Under the pieces are notes generated by a model. That model had not been told where the DNA came from. It did not search any database and worked only from the letters and a program-made list of their open reading frames with translations. Both the position numbers and the translations under genes were made by a program. Of a stretch of DNA of 46,154 bases, positions 42,562-46,154 are shown piece after piece. The stretch comes from an uncultured Lachnospiraceae bacterium (GTDB taxonomy: Bacteria > Bacillota > Clostridia > Lachnospirales > Lachnospiraceae): assembly GCA_949840805.1 (NCBI GenBank), contig CATKXR010000039.1, positions 1 through 46,154 of the forward strand, in the 5' to 3' direction. The stretch's first letter is position 1, and each line of letters opens with the position of its first letter.

Positions 42562-44541
42562 CTACATTCCCGGGCTTTCTACACTTCCTGATCCATCCCC
42601 GGCGCCTTCTCCTCCAGGCCCTTCCGGCACACCGGAAGCAGCAGGAGGTTGTACATCCGGTGCGGAAGCTTCTGTCTCTGCAGGTGCCTCCATCACAGGA
42701 GACGGGGAAGGTGCAGGCGTGTTTCCAGGCTCAATTACGGGAGAGATTGATTCCGTTTCCGCCGGTTCCGTATTAACCGTCGCCGGTTCCTCTGACGGGA
42801 CACTGCCCGGCTCCGCTGACGGATTCCCTCCGTTTTCTCCGCCAGGATTCTCACCTTCCGCCGCCGCACTCTCCGGAATACTCTCTCCCTCTGCCGGAAC
42901 CTCCGGTACAGTCTCCGGGACCGGCGCAGGCGCCGCGGGCGGTGCTGCTACAGGAGCTGCAGGCGCCGCAGAAGCCGTGCGGGGCGGCGCAGAAGTCTTC
43001 CCTTCGTTGGTTCCGTTCAAATGATAACAAAGTACCGGAATTCCGGAAGAAATATTTTCAAATATAGTCCTGGCTGCAGAAGACGGCAGGTTAATGCAGC
43101 CATGGGAACCATTGGTCTTATAAATTCTTCCTCCAAAACGGCCTCTCCAATTTGCGTCATGCATTCCGATCCCGCCGTTAAAAGGCATCCAATATGTCAC
43201 CGGAGTAGCATATCCCGGCCCGCGAAGTGTCGCGTTTCTCTGCTTGTAGGTCAGTGGAAAAGCTCCTGCAGGAGTACCCATGCCCCTGGCTTCATTTCCT
43301 GAAACAAAATCCGATTCCACTAACAGCTCTCCGTCTATATAATAATACAAATGCTGGGCTGTCAAATTAATTTCCACATAAGTATTGCCATAATCCTTTT
43401 TGCCCCGGCTCGCCGCGGTCTGGGCATACACCGGTTCTCTCTCCTGGCTTTTTCCGGAACGGATGATCTCCGACAATGCCGCGGTCTCTGCTTTCCGGTT
43501 GATCCGCCAGCCATAATTGCCGCCGGTGATCGTCACCGTATCCCCATAAGTAGTCTTAAGCTTCTTTGGCTGGTAAGCCGTATCATAATTTTTTGCCAGC
43601 TCTCCCACATACTCTGCCACTTTTTCCTCATCCAGCGACAAGACCCCCTGATCGTCTTCTATAATCCAGGTATGAATCGTGTCTCCGTCCAAAACCTCCG
43701 TTTCGTCTCCGAAATGATAGGTCACGCTAACATTGGAAAAAAAATTCTTCTGCTCCGCACGGGCAAGCAGTCCCGGATCCTGGGAAGTGATTTCTGCCTT
43801 CGCATAGGCATCCAGCTCATCTAAGGAAATTCTGTCTTTCAAATTTATGATGGCATCTGTCACCCCCTGCCGGACCTTGTCCTTCACCACCCGGGTTCCG
43901 CCATGTTCCGGCACAATCTCATATCCCACTCCCTGTATGTATTCGGAAAGATAGGCGTTCTCAGGGAGTTCCGTCTTATTTTCATCCATACAGGCAAGCC
44001 CGTCTACCGCCGCTGCCAGTTTATCCTGATCATAAGCAATCATTGTCTCAATTGTATGCTCAGATTTCCCAAAAAGGTGAATCCCCCATTTCATAGGTTC
44101 CTGCCCTGCCAAAAGCCTTTCCAAAGAGCCGTCATACTCTGAATGAAGCCCGATCTCATCTCCCCCGATCTGCTCACTGGCACCGCCCCGTTCTTCTAAA
44201 ACCAGAGTGTACTGCTCCATGCCGTCATCTATCATCTGCTTTACCTGATCTACTGATTTTCTCGAAGCATCCAGACCATTGATCATCGTGTTCGGAAAAA
44301 ATATATCCCTGTACTGCATGGCCATATATGTATAGGCAGCAGCCGCAGACATAACAAGCCCACAGGAAACGGCCGCCGTAATTAACGCGATCTTCTTACC
44401 CTTACCGCCCTTCTTGTCTCCACCCTTATACTGGCTTGTACTATGCGCCGGTACATCTGTCCCTCCATATACCCTGACGGTATTTCCCCCGGCCTTTCCG
44501 CTTTTTTTCTGTATTTCCTTTACCTGACGCTTCTCTCCCAT
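42562..44541 (-). CDS. L,D-transpeptidase (YkuD) with Pro/Ala/Glu-rich tail
   Basis: This 659-residue envelope enzyme would form 3-3 peptidoglycan cross-links. It has a basic N-terminus, one transmembrane helix (about 52-75, IALITAAVSCGLVMSAAAAYTYMAMQY in part), PG-binding-4-type domains (about 85-390) and a YkuD domain (about 395-515). The catalytic SHGCIN motif has Cys near 481. From about 515 to 659 it is a low-complexity Pro/Ala/Glu/Ser tail, probably a wall-spanning segment. A promoter is at 44678-44707. The family is certain; the tail is unusual in length. Confidence 0.9.
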   Translation of the reverse strand: MGEKRQVKEIQKKSGKAGGNTVRVYGGTDVPAHSTSQYKGGDKKGGKGKKIALITAAVSCGLVMSAAAAYTYMAMQYRDIFFPNTMINGLDASRKSVDQVKQMIDDGMEQYTLVLEERGGASEQIGGDEIGLHSEYDGSLERLLAGQEPMKWGIHLFGKSEHTIETMIAYDQDKLAAAVDGLACMDENKTELPENAYLSEYIQGVGYEIVPEHGGTRVVKDKVRQGVTDAIINLKDRISLDELDAYAKAEITSQDPGLLARAEQKNFFSNVSVTYHFGDETEVLDGDTIHTWIIEDDQGVLSLDEEKVAEYVGELAKNYDTAYQPKKLKTTYGDTVTITGGNYGWRINRKAETAALSEIIRSGKSQEREPVYAQTAASRGKKDYGNTYVEINLTAQHLYYYIDGELLVESDFVSGNEARGMGTPAGAFPLTYKQRNATLRGPGYATPVTYWMPFNGGIGMHDANWRGRFGGRIYKTNGSHGCINLPSSAARTIFENISSGIPVLCYHLNGTNEGKTSAPPRTASAAPAAPVAAPPAAPAPVPETVPEVPAEGESIPESAAAEGENPGGENGGNPSAEPGSVPSEEPATVNTEPAETESISPVIEPGNTPAPSPSPVMEAPAETEASAPDVQPPAASGVPEGPGGEGAGDGSGSVESPGM

Positions 44542-44677
44542 TGCTAAAGCAGCCCTCCGAAATTATTTCATAACAGTTCCGATTCCATTCCGGCCTCTTT
44601 CCTGTTACATTGTCTCCAGCTTCGGTGCATTCCTGATACACCTCTTTACCCTGCATTTTCGCTGGCACCTGACTATC

Positions 44678-44707
44678 ATTATATAACAGGACACCAATGA
44701 TTTACAA
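44678..44707 (-). promoter_or_regulatory. Promoter of the L,D-transpeptidase gene
   Basis: On the minus strand TTGTAA (44702-44707) and TATAAT (44678-44683) are 18 bp apart, with a ~130-nt leader to the gene. Confidence 0.6.
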
Positions 44708-44812
44708 GTAGAAAACGCAGGAACTTTCCTTCCTTTTTTGCATGCCCGGCGCACATCCCGTTCTCAGCGGCATATCATCTAGTATTAATGCTTTTAAAAT
44801 TCAGGAGGAATT

Positions 44813-45832
44813 ATGAAAAAAAAGACGATACAGAAAAATATTGCCCTGTCTCTTTCCGCAATGCTGCTTACAGCCTCTTTTACAGGATGCCAGCCAAAGA
44901 CATCTGATGCCGGCCTTACGCCCGTTACCCTCAATGAAGTCGCCCATTCCATCTTTTACGCCCCCCAATACGCTGCTATTGAGCTGGGCTACTTTAAAGA
45001 GGAAGGAATCGACCTGACCCTGGTAAACGGCGCCGGTGCCGACAAGGTTATGACTGCATTGGTCAGCGGAGACGCAGATATCGGTTTCATGGGTTCTGAG
45101 GCAAGCATCTACACCTATGCCGGCGGTGCCGAAGATTATGCTGTCAACTTCGCCCAATTAACCCAGCGTGCCGGCAATTTTCTGGTGGCCAGGGAACCGG
45201 ATTCTGACTTTACCTGGGATAAGCTTAAAGATACCAAGGTGTTAGGCGGCCGGGCAGGGGGGATGCCCCAAATGGTATTTGAATATATTTTAAAGAAAAA
45301 CGGCATTGACCCCAAGACTGATCTGACTATTGACCAGAGTATCAGTTTTGGACTTACGGCTGCTGCGTTTAGCAGTGATGATTCGGATTATACCGTTGAG
45401 TTTGAACCGTTTGCAACCAGCCTAGAACTGGAAGGAAACGGCTATGTCGTAGCTTCTCTTGGAACAGATTCCGGCTATGTTCCATACACTGCCTACAGCG
45501 CCAAAAAAAGCTATATGGATGCTCACCCAGAGGTAATCCAAAAATTTACCAATGCCATCCAAAAAGGTCTCGATTATGTAAATTCCCACTCGCCTGAAGA
45601 AATTGCCAAAGTCATCCAGCCTCAATTTAAAGAAACCCCTTTGGAAAACATCACAAAAATTGTAGAACGATATAAAACCCAGGACACATGGAAAGAAGAT
45701 ACCATTTTTGAAAAAGACAGCTTTGAACTGCTGCAAAATATCCTGGAAGAAGCCGGTGAACTTCCCAAAAGAGTGCCTTATGAAGATCTGGTAACAACAG
45801 AATTTGCACAGCAGGCCAAAAAAGGAAAATAA
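44813..45832 (+). CDS. ABC transporter substrate-binding lipoprotein (NMT1/SsuA-like)
   Basis: The 339-residue lipoprotein has a lipobox TGC near residue 26 (LLTASFTGCQPK) and an NMT1/THI5-like binding fold with HSIFYAPQYAAIELGYFKEEGI (about 44-65) and a DADIGFMGSEASIY motif (near 88-101). It is of the class that binds sulfonates, nitrate or thiamine precursors. A GGAGG site is 6 nt upstream. No ABC permease or ATPase gene flanks it here; the pair at 15857 and 17423 belong to the same importer class. The ligand is unknown. Confidence 0.85.
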   Translation: MKKKTIQKNIALSLSAMLLTASFTGCQPKTSDAGLTPVTLNEVAHSIFYAPQYAAIELGYFKEEGIDLTLVNGAGADKVMTALVSGDADIGFMGSEASIYTYAGGAEDYAVNFAQLTQRAGNFLVAREPDSDFTWDKLKDTKVLGGRAGGMPQMVFEYILKKNGIDPKTDLTIDQSISFGLTAAAFSSDDSDYTVEFEPFATSLELEGNGYVVASLGTDSGYVPYTAYSAKKSYMDAHPEVIQKFTNAIQKGLDYVNSHSPEEIAKVIQPQFKETPLENITKIVERYKTQDTWKEDTIFEKDSFELLQNILEEAGELPKRVPYEDLVTTEFAQQAKKGK

Positions 45833-45870
45833 CCAGAATCTCACAAAATTTCTAAAGTGATGTAAATATT

Positions 45871-45924
45871 GCAGGTATTTCTTCAAATATATAAATCGTT
45901 TGTATAATTGAAAGAAATACCTGC
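45871..45924. other. 13-bp inverted repeat after the SBP gene
   Basis: GCAGGTATTTCTT (45871-45883) and AAGAAATACCTGC (45912-45924) are perfect complements around a 28-nt AT-rich loop containing TATAAT. The TATAAT could act as a -10, or the whole as a weak terminator. Confidence 0.6.
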
Positions 45925-45982
45925 TCTTATATTGTTACTTTTCACTGGGCAATGTCATTAAGTTAATAACGAACTGCCTGAA

Positions 45983-46020
45983 ATGGTTAGATTCTTTTTA
46001 TGAGGTCTAACCATTTTTTA
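45983..46020 (+). terminator. Rho-independent terminator
   Basis: ATGGTTAGA (45983-45991) pairs perfectly with TCTAACCAT (46006-46014), followed by TTTTTT. It ends the transcript of the substrate-binding protein. Confidence 0.8.
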
Positions 46021-46059
46021 TCTTTTTAAAAAAGGGTTGACAAATTCTCCAGAATGTGC

Positions 46060-46154
46060 GGCCGCTCTCGCTACTGATTGAATTTAAGAGGCAGCGAGAG
46101 CGGCCCTTGGATTAGGACATATCAACATTCTTTATCCAAGGAGGTACCTACCAT
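46060..46154 (+). promoter_or_regulatory. Tandem leader hairpins hiding the ribosome binding site of the next gene
   Basis: A 13-bp GC-rich stem (46060-46072 with 46093-46105) is followed by CTTGGAT/ATCCAAG pairing (46106-46112 with 46134-46140). The latter covers the AAGG of AAGGAGG (46138-46144). An AT of a probable ATG begins at 46153, 8 nt from the ribosome binding site. TTGACA at 46037-46042 has no -10 at the right distance. Confidence 0.6.

Larger units (their letters stand above)
45833..46154. other. Intergenic region after the SBP gene with three hairpins and a truncated gene start
   Basis: This 322-bp stretch has no complete ORF. It carries a 13-bp perfect stem (45871-45924), a strong rho-independent terminator (45983-46020), two leader hairpins (46060-46141) and a ribosome binding site with AT at the very end, so a gene beginning at 46153 lies beyond the window. 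Confidence 0.75.

Noticed and set aside
46037..46042. Promoter at TTGACA before the truncated gene
   Set aside because: No -10 hexamer lies at 16-18 bp; the GC-rich stem occupies that position.

Overview
The window looks like a chromosome segment of a Gram-positive anaerobe of the Clostridia, most likely Lachnospiraceae (Enterocloster/Clostridium-like). The reasons are the Firmicutes gene order S10-spc-secY-adk-map followed by a KOW protein, a zinc-type S14, a Cys4 adenylate kinase, a PPi-type phosphofructokinase, strong GGAGG ribosome binding sites and moderate GC. The genus is an inference; the gene order is seen directly.

Layout. (1) 82-12804, minus strand: a ribosomal protein superoperon read from a promoter near 13044-13072 through rpsJ, rplC, rplD, rplW, rplB, rpsS, rplV, rpsC, rplP, rpmC, rpsQ, rplN, rplX, rplE, rpsN, rpsH, rplF, rplR, rpsE, rpmD, rplO, secY, adk, map and a KOW protein whose 3' end runs into a REP-like repeat. 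Three spacers of 150-190 bp inside the operon are rich in hairpins. (2) 13277-18287: a secreted wall-binding repeat protein, an rRNA-methyltransferase-like protein, an ABC ATPase, MscL with a zinc ribbon, and an ABC permease. (3) 18295-25796: a sugar-acid locus with a GntR/FCD regulator, a ManD-type dehydratase, an SDR, a zinc alcohol dehydrogenase and, divergently, a DctPQM TRAP transporter. (4) 25819-26326: a 466-bp non-coding double-hairpin element (copy A). (5) 26327-32262: a YitT membrane protein, an ECF sigma / putative anti-sigma / VWA lipoprotein operon, and an SdpR-SdpI pair. (6) 32273-41720: a hexuronate hub with PPi-PFK, two PfkB sugar kinases, KDPG aldolase, an IclR regulator, altronate dehydratase, a LacI regulator and glucuronate isomerase. 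(7) 41737-42370: copy B of the double-hairpin element with REP units. (8) 42412-46154: an L,D-transpeptidase with a long Pro/Ala/Glu tail, an ABC substrate-binding lipoprotein, and the start of a gene cut by the window edge.

How it fits together. Uronates or aldonates can enter through the TRAP transporter and be converted by UxaC, the SDR and MDR oxidoreductases and ManD or UxaA to 2-keto-3-deoxygluconate. A PfkB kinase then makes KDPG and KdgA cleaves it to pyruvate and glyceraldehyde-3-phosphate. Each of these transcription units carries good promoters with palindromes or repeated motifs at the start site, suggesting separate GntR, IclR and LacI control.

The most unusual item is the repeat family. 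Two copies of a ~465-bp element, each built of two ~140-bp near-perfect hairpins with a conserved linker, sit 16 kb apart between convergent genes. Their ends match the ends of the small REP-like units also found at position 1. No protein explains them; they could be a non-autonomous mobile element, a structured RNA or both.
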